In this document: in pieces, positions 35,141 through 42,602 of the stretch
Position numbering within the stretch: the first letter of the stretch is position 1
Layout: every line of letters starts with the position of its first letter
Assembly: GCF_011764425.1 (NCBI RefSeq)
Contig: NZ_BLPF01000004.1
Coordinates: forward strand, 880,001-944,000
Origin: Phytohabitans houttuyneae
Lineage (GTDB): Bacteria; Actinomycetota; Actinomycetes; Mycobacteriales; Micromonosporaceae
DNA length: 64,000 nt
Direction: 5' to 3'
Notes under the pieces: generated by a model
Seen by the model: only the letters and a program-made list of their open reading frames with translations
The model's database searches: none
Told to the model about the DNA's origin: nothing
Program-made: the position numbers and the translations under genes

Positions 35141-35297
35141 CGCCGCGCGGGTGTTGAACTGGAGCGATCTCGGCTCGACCCACGTCGGGGCTCGCCGGCG
35201 TCACGTGCTGGTGAGCGCGGCGCACACCCGGTGGGCTTTCGGCGACCATGCGGATTCCGCACGTCGGCCATAAGTCCCCGAGGGTGAGGCCGCGGGA

Positions 35298-35369
35298 GCA
35301 ACGGTCCGGACCACGACGGGCGTCGCGGTAGCTCGCGTCTGGTTGGGGTTGGATCTCGCGAAGGCCGCG
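35298..35369 (+). repeat. Dispersed intergenic repeat, copy A
   Basis: GCAACGGTCCGGACCAC, then TCGCGGTAGCTCGCGTCT, then GGGTTGGATCT, ending in GGCCGCG. It matches 39687-39758 over most of its 72 bases and lies just beyond the 3' end of the exonuclease gene. Confidence 0.7.
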
Positions 35370-35389
35370 CTGCGGCGGAGCCCTCGCGG

Positions 35390-36409
35390 TCAGAAGAGGG
35401 TGAGCTGGCCCGGCATCGGGCCGGGCCGGCGCGGACGCGGTGGGCGGACTGCCACGCGCACCCATGCCGGTGCTTCTGCGACCTCGTCCGGGGAGACGCC
35501 GCCGGTCAGTGCCCACAGCGACGGGCCGAGCAGGATGCCCCGCTCGGCGAGTGCGCGTCGCATCCTGGAGAGCTCGAGCGGGAGCCTGATGCCGTCGAGA
35601 TCGGGCACCGGGAGGTCTGTGCGCATCCGCATCAGCCGGCGGTTGCGCACCACTACCTCGCGCGCGGCCGGTTCGGCCAATCGCTCGGTTGCTCGGGCGC
35701 CCACGGCCGCGCTCACCTCGGCCGTCCTCCCGCCGTCCAGTGCTGCCCACGCGGCGTCGACCGTTCCGAACGTGGCGAGCAGGTCGGCGGCGGTCGCCGG
35801 TCCGAAGCCGGGCACCCCGGGCAGGTTGTCGGACGGGTCGCCGCGCAGTGCGGCGAAGTCGTGGTACTGCCACGCCTCGACGCCGCACACGTCGGGCAGG
35901 GTGGCGGCCTTCACCAGCACTGCGGCGTCGCGGCCACCGTTGCGGATGCGCAATACCGAGGTGCTCGCGTCGAGCAGTGCGAAGGCGTCGCGGTCGCTGG
36001 TGACCAGGACGGTGCGCCAGCCGGTGTCCCGGGCCTTCGCCGCGCCGCTGGCGAGAACGTCGTCGGCCTCGTAGCCGGCCGGGACGAAGACCGGCAGCCC
36101 GGCCGCGCGGAGCAGGTCCGGCGCGGCGGCCAGCTGTTCTTCGAGGTCTGCTGGCTTGGCCGGGCGCTGCGCCTTGTACCCGGCGTAGTCGTCCGCCCTC
36201 GTCGACGACACTGGACAGTCGAAGCCGATCAGCACGGCGTCCGGGCGTAGCTGGGCCGCCGCGTGGGCGACGTGCGTGACCAGACCCTTGAGCGCCCAGA
36301 CCGCGCGACCCTCACCGTCGCGCAGTTCCCCGGTGGCCGCGGCGTGGTACGCGCGGTGCAGCAGGCTGTTGCCGTCGATGACGAGCAGCAGCGGCTCCGG
36401 GGGGCTCAC
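35390..36409 (-). CDS. 5'-3' exonuclease (PolA N-terminal-like) with C-terminal clamp-binding motif
   Basis: 339 residues from the GTG at 36409; GTG 36415 or ATG 36457 are alternatives. A FEN-like nuclease domain with 'LLLVIDGNSLLHRAYHA' (first metal Asp), 'GYEADDVLAS' (E-A-D-D), 'VLVTSDRDAFALL' and 'LRGDPSDNLPGVPGFGPATAADLL' (helix-hairpin-helix after the metal Asps). It removes RNA primers and flaps. It is a stand-alone relative of the DNA polymerase I 5' nuclease. The protein ends in QLTLF, matching the bacterial beta-clamp-binding consensus QLxLF, so it is probably recruited to the replication fork. Confidence 0.88.
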   Translation of the reverse strand: MSPPEPLLLVIDGNSLLHRAYHAAATGELRDGEGRAVWALKGLVTHVAHAAAQLRPDAVLIGFDCPVSSTRADDYAGYKAQRPAKPADLEEQLAAAPDLLRAAGLPVFVPAGYEADDVLASGAAKARDTGWRTVLVTSDRDAFALLDASTSVLRIRNGGRDAAVLVKAATLPDVCGVEAWQYHDFAALRGDPSDNLPGVPGFGPATAADLLATFGTVDAAWAALDGGRTAEVSAAVGARATERLAEPAAREVVVRNRRLMRMRTDLPVPDLDGIRLPLELSRMRRALAERGILLGPSLWALTGGVSPDEVAEAPAWVRVAVRPPRPRRPGPMPGQLTLF

Positions 36410-36480
36410 GGCCACCAGCGTAGAGCGGCGGGTCGGCGCGGGGTACCCGACCATCATGGGTCCGCAGCTCGGAGCAGTGG

Positions 36481-36554
36481 TGGGGCGGACGGGACTCGAA
36501 CCCGTGACCGATCGATTATGAGTCGACTGCTCTAACCTGCTGAGCTACCGCCCC
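36481..36554 (-). tRNA. tRNA-Met (CAT), probably elongator
   Basis: Read on the minus strand: a GGGGCGG/CCGCCCC acceptor stem, GCTC...GAGC D stem, anticodon loop CTCATAA on a GTCGA/TCGAT stem, T arm ACGGG-TTCGAGT-CCCGT, and discriminator A. 74 nt without encoded CCA. The paired first acceptor base (G-C) argues against the initiator. An Ile2 tRNA with a modified CAT anticodon cannot be excluded. Confidence 0.95.
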
Positions 36555-36654
36555 CTGGCTGGCGCGGGGATCGTATCCCGCAGCCGGTGTCAGCGGCCAC
36601 TAACCCGCCGGGCGGGAAGGGGGCGGATCGACGGGGAGCATGAGGAGTGAGGAG

Positions 36655-36727
36655 CTCCCCCATTTGGACTCGAACCAAAAACCTGCCGGTTAACAGCCGG
36701 CTGCTCTGCCAATTGAGCTATGGGGGA
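36655..36727 (-). tRNA. tRNA-Asn (GTT)
   Basis: Minus strand: TCCCCCA/TGGGGGA acceptor stem, GCTC...GAGC D stem, anticodon loop CTGTTAA on a GCCGG/CCGGC stem, T arm TTTGG-TTCGAGT-CCAAA, discriminator G. 73 nt without encoded CCA. It lies 100 bases from tRNA-Met on the same strand. Confidence 0.95.
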
Positions 36728-36921
36728 TCGAGCTGGTCCGGATCGCTCCGGCGCCGCGCGACTGCACAAGAGTACAGGACGTTGGGGGGCGTCGGGCTAC
36801 AGGGTTACCTGGGACACGCCAGGCCCAATTCGGGACAATCTGCCGCTCGGGCCCCAAGGGTGCATGAGTGCGAGGCAGGATGGGTAGGTATCGGGGGACA
36901 GACCACTGGGAAGGAGCCGCT

Positions 36922-37218
36922 ATGCGCGGAAAGCTGTGGTTCATCGGCGGGCTGGCTGCGGGCTTCGTCCTGGGCGCCCGCGCCGGCCGGGAGAAGTACG
37001 AAGAGCTGGTCCTCAACGCCCGCAAGGTGTGGGACCACCCGACGGTGCAGGAGGCGGCCGGCGTCGCACAGGCGCAGGCCAACCGCCTCTATTCGGAGGG
37101 CAAGGACCGCTTGGCCCACACCCGGGTCGGCGAAAAGCTCACCAGCGGCACGGACGACGCGGTGACCGCGTCTACCGGGCCCAGCAGCGCGCACCGCAAC
37201 AACAGCAGCACCATTTAA
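36922..37218 (+). CDS. Small YtxH-like protein with N-terminal glycine-zipper helix
   Basis: 98 residues. AAGGAG five bases before the ATG fixes the start. The N-terminus 'LWFIGGLAAGFVLGARAGREKYEEL' is a membrane-inserting helix with small-residue spacing, followed by 'RKVWDHPTVQEAAGVAQAQANRLYSEGKDRL', an amphipathic helix. This pattern is common in small actinobacterial envelope proteins. Function unknown. A strong terminator follows. Confidence 0.8.
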   Translation: MRGKLWFIGGLAAGFVLGARAGREKYEELVLNARKVWDHPTVQEAAGVAQAQANRLYSEGKDRLAHTRVGEKLTSGTDDAVTASTGPSSAHRNNSSTI

Positions 37219-37232
37219 CGCAGTCACAGCAG

Positions 37233-37260
37233 CGGGGCCCGGCCGGTCGGCTGGGCCCCG
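37233..37260 (+). terminator. Hairpin terminator after the YtxH-like gene
   Basis: CGGGGCCC (37233-37240) pairs perfectly with GGGCCCCG (37253-37260), 12-nt loop, then 'ttcg'. Fifteen bases after the stop codon. Confidence 0.65.
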
Positions 37261-37331
37261 TTCGCATGCGCCCACTGTCTGGAACAGCCGGCGAGCCGCG
37301 CGCGGCGTGGGGCCGGCCAACCGCGGAGGGT

Positions 37332-37380
37332 CCACGTTCCCCGGGAGCCCCGTGCAACGGGCCGGACCACGACGGACAGT
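37332..37380 (+). repeat. Dispersed intergenic repeat, partial copy D
   Basis: CCACGTTCCCCGGGAGCCCC, then GTGCAACGGGCCGGACCAC and GACGGACA. It aligns with 39663-39702 (CCACGTCTCCCCGGGGGCCC). It lies between the YtxH-like gene and the convergent isomerase gene. Confidence 0.6.
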
Positions 37381-37447
37381 GAAGCCCAAATCTGCTGGAA
37401 AGGCTCCGGACCCGCCGCGCTGCGACGGACCCGGAGCCTCCAGGTCG

Positions 37448-38455
37448 CTAGTCCTTGCTCGCGAACGCCGCGTCGAACGCGGCCTGGGGTGCGTCGAAGG
37501 CCAGCCGGCGCACGAACTGCAGGGCCTCGGGCGCGCCGACCAGGCGGTCCATGCCGGCGTCTTCCCACTCGATCGAGATCGGGCCGTCGTAGCCGATCGC
37601 GTTGAGGGCGCGGAAGCAGTCCTCCCACGGCACGTCGCCGTGGCCGGTGGAGACGAAGTCCCAGCCGCGGCGCATGTCGGCCCACGGGAGGTGGGAGGCG
37701 AGGCGGCCGCGACGGCCGTCACCGGTGCGCACCTTGGCGTCCTTGCAGTCGACGTGGTAGATGCGGTCGGCGAAGTCGAAGATGAAGTTGACCGGGTCGA
37801 GCTCCTGCCACACGAAGTGGGACGGGTCCCAGTTCAGGCCGAAGGCGGGGCGGTGGCCGATCGCCTCGAGGGTGCGCTTGGCGGTCCAGTAGTCGTACGC
37901 GATCTCGCTGGGGTGCACCTCGTGCGCGAAGCGGACGCCCTCCTCGTCGTAGACGTCGAGGATGGGGTTCCAGCGAGTGGCGAAGTCCTCGTAGCCCTTT
38001 TCGATCATCGAGGGTGGCACCGGCGGGAACATGGCCAGCGTGTGCCAGATCGACGATCCGGTGAATCCCACGACGGTGCGCACGCCCAGCTTCGCCGCGG
38101 CGCGGGCGGTGTCGGCCATCTCGGCGGCGGCCCGCTGCCGCACACCCTCGGGCGAGCCGTCGCCCCAGATGCGGGCGGGCAGGATGCCCTGGTGGCGTTC
38201 GTCGATGGGGTGGTCGCAGACCGCTTGCCCGACGAGGTGGTTGGAGATCGCGAAGACCTGAAGGTTGTACTTGGCGAGCGTCTCGCGCTTGCGCTCGACG
38301 TACCCGTCTTCGTTCAGCGCCTTGTCGACCTCGAAGTGGTCGCCCCAGCAGGCGATCTCGAGGCCGTCATAGCCCCACTCCGAGGCCAGCCGGCACATCT
38401 CCTCGAACGGCAAGTCGGCCCACTGGCCGGTGAACAGCGTGATCGGTCGGGCCAT
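37448..38455 (-). CDS. Sugar-phosphate isomerase/epimerase (IolE/xylose-isomerase-like TIM barrel)
   Basis: 335 residues from ATG 38455, with AGGAGAGGG four bases upstream. The barrel shows '[21 protein letters not shown]', metal-ligand candidates in '[12 protein letters not shown]' (Glu), '[11 protein letters not shown]' (Asp, His), 'YHVDCKDAK' (Asp) and '[10 protein letters not shown]' (Glu). It is cytoplasmic and stands alone between a repeat copy and a gene-poor region. Likely part of sugar or inositol breakdown; substrate unknown. Confidence 0.88.
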   Translation of the reverse strand: MARPITLFTGQWADLPFEEMCRLASEWGYDGLEIACWGDHFEVDKALNEDGYVERKRETLAKYNLQVFAISNHLVGQAVCDHPIDERHQGILPARIWGDGSPEGVRQRAAAEMADTARAAAKLGVRTVVGFTGSSIWHTLAMFPPVPPSMIEKGYEDFATRWNPILDVYDEEGVRFAHEVHPSEIAYDYWTAKRTLEAIGHRPAFGLNWDPSHFVWQELDPVNFIFDFADRIYHVDCKDAKVRTGDGRRGRLASHLPWADMRRGWDFVSTGHGDVPWEDCFRALNAIGYDGPISIEWEDAGMDRLVGAPEALQFVRRLAFDAPQAAFDAAFASKD

Positions 38456-38925
38456 GTCCCTCTCCTGTAAGAGCGGTGGACGGCGCGAGGAGACCGGTCC
38501 GGTGCAATACAGCAGCGAGCTCGGGCGGAGGGTGGCAGCCGACTCCGAGCGGGTTGCGCCTCCCACCCGGACGCACACCCACGCCCGCTCAACGCCAGCA
38601 CAACTCTAGGCCGCCACGCCCCCGCATGAAAGCAGATGTCCCACTCCGCTCGGCCATCACGTCGCCGGGGGCACGAGGTGCGCGTCCTGAGCCGGCCTCG
38701 CCCGCGCACGGTCGCGGATGCCCGCCAGCTCGGGACAACCCTGGCCACCGCGCGCTGCCGCTCCCCCTGCCGCTTCCGGGCCGTCTGGGTCGGGCTTTGC
38801 GAGCCGGGGTACCGGCAGCGGAGCGGGCCGATGTTCAGGGAGTTACGCCGTTCGGGGCGTGGGGTCGCCTGCGAGGCTGGTTAACCGTTTGCTGACGGCG
38901 GCGGGCCTTGGCGATGCTGGCCGGC
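38456..38925. other. Gene-free stretch of about 470 bases
   Basis: No convincing gene. A short plus-strand frame around 38650-38700 reads 'RRRGHEVRVLSRPRP', which resembles the start of an NAD(P)-binding Rossmann protein, but it lacks the glycine loop before it and any continuation. The AGGAGAGGG site of the minus-strand isomerase is at its left edge. Confidence 0.5.
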
Positions 38926-39315
38926 ATGAGCTCATCGATTCGCTGGATTTCTTACGACTGCGCGGACCCGTACCCGCTGTCGCGTTTCTACGCCGCCGTC
39001 ACCGGGTGGCCCACCGACGACGAAGACCAGCCCGACCACGACGAGTGTGCGGTGCTGCCGCCTTCGCCGGGGCATCCGGGCCTGCTCTTCACGCGGGTGC
39101 CGGAGGGAAAGACCGTCAAGAACCGACTGCATCTGGATCTCCAGCCGACCGACCGTACGCGGGACGAGGAGGTCGAGCGCGTGGTCGCCCTCGGGGCGAC
39201 GGTGCTCGACGACCGCCGCCGCGGCGACGGAAAGGGCTGGGTCGTGCTCACCGATCCGGAGGGCAACGAGTTCTGCATGAACACGAGCCCCGCCGAGCGT
39301 GGCGAGGTGGCCTAG
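38926..39315 (+). CDS. VOC-family (glyoxalase-like) protein
   Basis: 129 residues from ATG 38926; an in-frame TTG at 38908 is possible. A single VOC fold: 'WISYDCADPYPLSRFYAAVTGWP', 'LLFTRVPEGKTVKNRLHLDLQP' and 'WVVLTDPEGNEFCMN'. His in 'RLHLDL' and Glu in 'EGNEFC' are the usual metal ligands. A small cytoplasmic enzyme or resistance-type binding protein; substrate unknown. Confidence 0.88.
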   Translation: MSSSIRWISYDCADPYPLSRFYAAVTGWPTDDEDQPDHDECAVLPPSPGHPGLLFTRVPEGKTVKNRLHLDLQPTDRTRDEEVERVVALGATVLDDRRRGDGKGWVVLTDPEGNEFCMNTSPAERGEVA

Positions 39316-39470
39316 AGCTCCCGTCCACAGCGCGGCGCGTGCGGCAGCTTCCCAGCTCACGGTGTCCGCGCCGCAGTGGCCGGCTTCACGGGTAAGGCGA
39401 GTCCGCCGACAGTTCGGCGCCGCCGTCACGGTCTGTGACTGTCGATCAACTGCAGGCGGTGTGAGTGTCG

Positions 39471-39519
39471 AGATCTTGGTGAGTTTGCGCGTTATTTCGA
39501 CGCCAACTGGCCAAGATCT
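39471..39519. repeat. AGATCTTGG-N31-CCAAGATCT inverted repeat
   Basis: Perfect 9-bp arms at 39471-39479 and 39511-39519 around an AT-richer 31-nt loop. The size and the GATCTTGG ends resemble small palindromic intergenic elements found in Micromonosporaceae genomes. It could fold in RNA or be a mobile hairpin element. Confidence 0.55.
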
Positions 39520-39662
39520 GCCGGAGCGGGCTCCTGGGTTGAGCTGGGCGACCGCGGAGGGTGAGCGGCAACCGCGGGGCATAGCCGCAGCTCACATCTA
39601 ACTCGGGCGCACCGCGGAGGGTGCGGCTGCGGGAACGCACCCAAGAAGACGCTCCGCTGCGC

Positions 39663-39758
39663 TCCACGTCTCCCCGGGGGCCCCGCGCAACGGTCCGGAC
39701 CACCGCGGACATCGCGGTAGCTCGCGTCTAGGTCGGGTTGGATCTTTGGAGGCCGCGG
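39663..39758 (+). repeat. Dispersed intergenic repeat, copy B
   Basis: The longest copy. The left part (39663-39702) matches copy D at 37332; the right part (39687-39758) matches copy A at 35298 and, inverted, the copy at 7716. It ends about 28 bases from the truncated nucleotidyltransferase gene. Confidence 0.7.
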
Positions 39759-39786
39759 ACCCAGCGCCTGACCGTGCTGCCTGGGC

Positions 39787-40281
39787 TTAGAGGTGGGCGA
39801 ACCAGGGGTGGCCCGGGCGGGCGGTGACCACGGATTCGCGCAGCCATCTGCGGGCGTCGGGGGTGAGGGCGGGGAGCAGGGCGTGGAAGTCCTGCTCGTC
39901 GTGCGGGCGGAGGTCGTTGACCGCCTTGAAGAAGAGGATCACCTCGGGGGTGGCCGCCGGCAGGTTTGCGGGGGACTGGCGGATGGCGCGTTCGCGGGGG
40001 AGGGCGACGCGGGGATCGCGGTGCAGGAGCCAGTCGGGAGCGGCGCCCCCGGCGAGCAGAAACTCGAACTCGAATGCCGTGTGCGTGGCGGTCGGCACGG
40101 TGGACAGCGAGCTGCCCAGCTCGGGCACGTGGATGTGGGCGGGTGGGTCGAGGCGCCGGCCGTTCCACGGCTCTTTGGTGTCGTCGGGAACGTTGGGGTC
40201 GTGCGCGACCAGGGCCCACCCGCGGAGGTGGTCGAAGATGGCGCGCTGGTCGTCGTGGAACACGCCGATGTCGAGCGCAAT
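39787..40281 (-). pseudogene. 5'-truncated nucleotidyltransferase-fold (aminoglycoside-adenylyltransferase-like) gene
   Basis: The frame opens after a TGA near 40282 and reads 'IALDIGVFHDDQRAIFDHLRGWALVAHDP' then 'LLHRDPRVALPRERAI', 'PEVILFFKAVNDLRPHDEQDFHALLPALTPDARRWL' and the family ending 'ARPGHPWFAHL'. In complete members a segment with G-G-W-A-x-D and R-x-H-x-D-L-D-V precedes this point. Here 'ALDIG' is what remains of the DLD strand and everything before it is missing. An internal GTG at 40263 could start a 158-residue product lacking the catalytic aspartates. Confidence 0.65.
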
Positions 40282-40301
40282 TCATTTACGGGGTACGCGA
40301 A

Positions 40302-40331
40302 AGCGGCGCCGGGGGTGAGCCCGGCGCCGCT
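40302..40331 (-). terminator. Strong hairpin terminator of the sigma/membrane-protein operon
   Basis: Perfect 12-bp arms AGCGGCGCCGGG (40302-40313) and CCCGGCGCCGCT (40320-40331) with a 6-nt loop, 15 bases past the minus-strand stop at 40346. Confidence 0.75.
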
Positions 40332-40345
40332 CGCGGTGGGATCGG

Positions 40346-41512
40346 TCAGTGTTGGGTGTACCGGTCGAGGTCGGCCTGGTTGGTCGCGTCCGGGCGGTCG
40401 AACGTCGCGGTGACCTTGCCGTCCAGCGTGACGAGGCGGAGCTTGTCGGCGGTCTGGACGACGAGGCCGCCGTCCCAGCGGAAGAAGATCTCGGTGATCC
40501 CCTTGACGGAGGCGGGGATGGCGACCCGCTGGCCGTTCGTGCTGTCCAGGACGATGGTGGCGCCGGTGACCCGGGTGGGGTCGGTGTTGCCGATCGCGGT
40601 CGCCACGTACCGGCCGTCGTTGGAGATGGACTGCACCGCGAACGGGCACTCGGCGCTGCCGCACTCCGGCTGGCCGGCCACGTCAAACCGCCGGACCACG
40701 GTGCCGCTGGCCCGCGCGACCACGATCGTGCTGCCCTCGGCGTGCGCGCGGAAGCCGCCGTCGGCGGACCAGGTCAGGTAGCGCGGGAACCGGTCCAGGT
40801 TGACCTCGGTGAACCTGCCGCTGATCGTGTCCACCTCGCCGAACTTCGTGGCGCCGGCCGTGTCACCCCGCATCTCGGTGACGCTGACCAGCATGTGCCG
40901 CCCGTCCGGCAGCCAGACCGGCTCGTTGCCGCCGCCCCAGGTGACGTTTCGGGCGATCACCTTGCGGGCGCCGCCGGGACGGATGATGACCAGGTCGGCG
41001 GGGTACTCGCTGATGTCCTTGGTCGGGTGGAGCACCGCGACCATGGTCCCGTCGGGTGAGATGGTCGCCGCCCGGTCGCCCAGTACGCGGGCGCCGAAGC
41101 TGGTGGTCTTGGTGGTGCCGTCGGTGACCGTGACGACCTCGATCTCGGCGCCGACCCGCACGTACGAAAGGCGGCCCGGGACGTGCTCGGGTACGGTCGC
41201 GACCGGCGGCGTGCCCTGCGTGGCCGGCGGCGACGACGGCGGAGGGGTGGTCGGGGTCGAGGGCGACGGCGTGGGCGGGACGACCACAGTGGACGACTCG
41301 CCCGGCAGCGGAGTGCTGTTCGACTGGGGCAGCAGCTGGATCCCGCCGACCGCGGCCACGCCGGCCAGGGCCAGCGCCGCGACGGAGGTGACGGCGGTAC
41401 GGCGGTACCCCAGGTGGCGGGCGCGCGTGTCCACCCGCTGGCGCAGCGCGGTGTAGTCGGTGTCGGTCATTTCGTCCGCCAGGGTGGCGAGCCGCTGGTT
41501 CAGGTCGTTCAT
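40346..41512 (-). CDS. Membrane-anchored protein with extracytoplasmic beta-propeller-like domain, partner of SigE-type sigma
   Basis: 388 residues. A short cytoplasmic N-terminus (1-38), one transmembrane helix (about 39-60), a Pro/Thr/Ser-rich spacer (about 70-105), then repeated WD40/TolB-like blades ('TISPDGTMVAVLHP', 'PVWLPDGRHMLVSV', 'YLTWSADGGFRAHAEG', 'SISNDGRYVATAIG'). It overlaps the sigma gene by ATGA. This is the usual layout for SigE-family sigma factors and a membrane partner that may hold or release them. The short cytoplasmic part lacks a clear zinc anti-sigma motif. Confidence 0.82.
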   Translation of the reverse strand: MNDLNQRLATLADEMTDTDYTALRQRVDTRARHLGYRRTAVTSVAALALAGVAAVGGIQLLPQSNSTPLPGESSTVVVPPTPSPSTPTTPPPSSPPATQGTPPVATVPEHVPGRLSYVRVGAEIEVVTVTDGTTKTTSFGARVLGDRAATISPDGTMVAVLHPTKDISEYPADLVIIRPGGARKVIARNVTWGGGNEPVWLPDGRHMLVSVTEMRGDTAGATKFGEVDTISGRFTEVNLDRFPRYLTWSADGGFRAHAEGSTIVVARASGTVVRRFDVAGQPECGSAECPFAVQSISNDGRYVATAIGNTDPTRVTGATIVLDSTNGQRVAIPASVKGITEIFFRWDGGLVVQTADKLRLVTLDGKVTATFDRPDATNQADLDRYTQH

Positions 41513-42078
41513 CGGGTCACCCCTTCGGACAGGTCGATCTCGGGCATCAGTTCGCGGAGCTTGGCGAGGGCGCGTGCGGTGTGGCTCTTCACCGTGCCCA
41601 CGCGGCAGTTGAGGATGTCGGCGGTCTCCGACTCGCTGTGGTCCTCGAAGTACCGCAGCACGACCACGGCGCGCTGGCGGGCCGGCAGGGCCTGCAGCGC
41701 CCGCCGCAGGGCGAGCCGCTCGACCGCGTTGTGCGCGTGGTCGGAGTGGTCGCGGTGCTCGGGCAGCTCACCCGGCATGGTCTCGACCACGCGGCGCCGG
41801 CGCCACATGCTGACCTGCAGGTGGTACATCACGCGGCGGGCGTACGCCTCGGGGTTGCCGCCGTCGGACAGCCGCCGCCAGGCCCGGAAGGTACGGGCCA
41901 GCGCGTCCTGGACGAGGTCTTCGGCAAGGTGCTTGTCGCCGGTCAGCAGGTACGCGGTGCGGAGCAGTGCGGGGGCGCGCCCCCGGAAGAAGGCGTCGAA
42001 GTCGCTGGTCATCTGCTCCACCACAGGCGATCGGGCGGTGGCGCCCGCGGGGGCGGCCCCGGTCATGGCTTGGGTCAT
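41509..42078 (-). CDS. SigE-family ECF RNA polymerase sigma factor
   Basis: 189 residues. Sigma region 2 'FDAFFRGRAPALLRTAYLLTGDKHLAEDLVQDALARTFRAWRRL' and region 4 'ALPARQRAVVVLRYFEDHSESETADILNCRVGTVKSHTARALAKLREL' with a helix-turn-helix. It matches the SigE family common in Streptomyces and Micromonosporaceae. A ggag lies seven bases before ATG 42078; an internal ATG before 'TSDFDAFF' would also leave the whole sigma domain. It probably transcribes its own operon in response to an envelope signal. Confidence 0.9.
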   Translation of the reverse strand: MTQAMTGAAPAGATARSPVVEQMTSDFDAFFRGRAPALLRTAYLLTGDKHLAEDLVQDALARTFRAWRRLSDGGNPEAYARRVMYHLQVSMWRRRRVVETMPGELPEHRDHSDHAHNAVERLALRRALQALPARQRAVVVLRYFEDHSESETADILNCRVGTVKSHTARALAKLRELMPEIDLSEGVTR

Positions 42079-42266
42079 GGAACAACTCCGGTCGGAAGGA
42101 ACTTACGGGCGAGAGCCTGCGCGCGGCGATTGACACACGTATAAACGTCGCCGCGTTCCGCGCCGGGTTACCGGGTTCGGCACCGACTTCCGGTCGCGAA
42201 CCTGACCCGGACGCATGACAACCTCGGGGACCCCGCTCGCGTTCACGCAGCGCATAGGGTGGGGGC

Positions 42267-42602
42267 GTGCTGATCTACAAGATCCTGCTGCCCGCGGAGT
42301 GGGCCGCGTTCGAGGATGCTGGCCGGTTCGACGGGTCGCCCTTCGACCACGAGTCAGGGTTCATCCACTGCTCCTCGCGCGCGCAGGTCGGCCCCACCGC
42401 GCTGCGGGTGTTCGCGGACGAGCCGGCGCTGGTGGTCGCGGCCATCGACGCGGAGGTGCTTGGCGACAGCGTCCGCTGGGAGGAGTCCACCGACGGCGGC
42501 CTGTTTCCGCACGTGTACGCGCCGGTGCCGCGGAACGCCGTCACCGCTGTCCACCATGTCGCGGGAGCGGCCGAGGTCGACAGGGCGCTGCCTGATGCGT
42601 GA
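42267..42602 (+). CDS. DUF952-family protein
   Basis: 111 residues. 'IYKILLPAEWAAFEDAGRFDGSPFDHESGFIHCSSRAQV' and 'WEESTDGGLFPHVYAPVPRNAV' are the DUF952 signature, with conserved His and Cys in GFIHCS. Cytoplasmic; the fold is related to ADP-ribosyltransferase-like proteins but the function is unknown. GTG start. Overlaps the hydrolase gene by eight bases, so the two are coupled. Confidence 0.9.
   Translation: MLIYKILLPAEWAAFEDAGRFDGSPFDHESGFIHCSSRAQVGPTALRVFADEPALVVAAIDAEVLGDSVRWEESTDGGLFPHVYAPVPRNAVTAVHHVAGAAEVDRALPDA

Larger units (their letters stand above)
34859..35389. other. Gene-poor stretch with decayed coding remnant and a dispersed repeat
   Basis: No intact gene over about 530 bases. 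It holds the promoter side of the small secreted gene, a frameshifted minus-strand coding remnant (34996-35140) and a repeat copy (35298-35369). Confidence 0.6.
39316..39786. other. Gene-free stretch with hairpin element and repeat
   Basis: About 470 bases without a gene. It contains an AGATCTTGG/CCAAGATCT inverted repeat (39471-39519), three partial 'accgcggagggt'-type motifs (about 39549-39620) and the best copy of the dispersed repeat (39663-39758). Confidence 0.6.

Noticed and set aside
36481-36554. Initiator tRNA-fMet.
   Set aside because: The anticodon is CAT but the first acceptor position is a G-C pair, whereas bacterial initiators have an unpaired first base; elongator Met (or Ile2) is more likely.
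38636-38884. Short plus-strand frame with 'RRRGHEVRVLSR', like the start of an NAD(P)-binding epimerase.
   Set aside because: The glycine-rich loop before it and all later motifs are absent and no start or ribosome site is seen; at best a tiny remnant.
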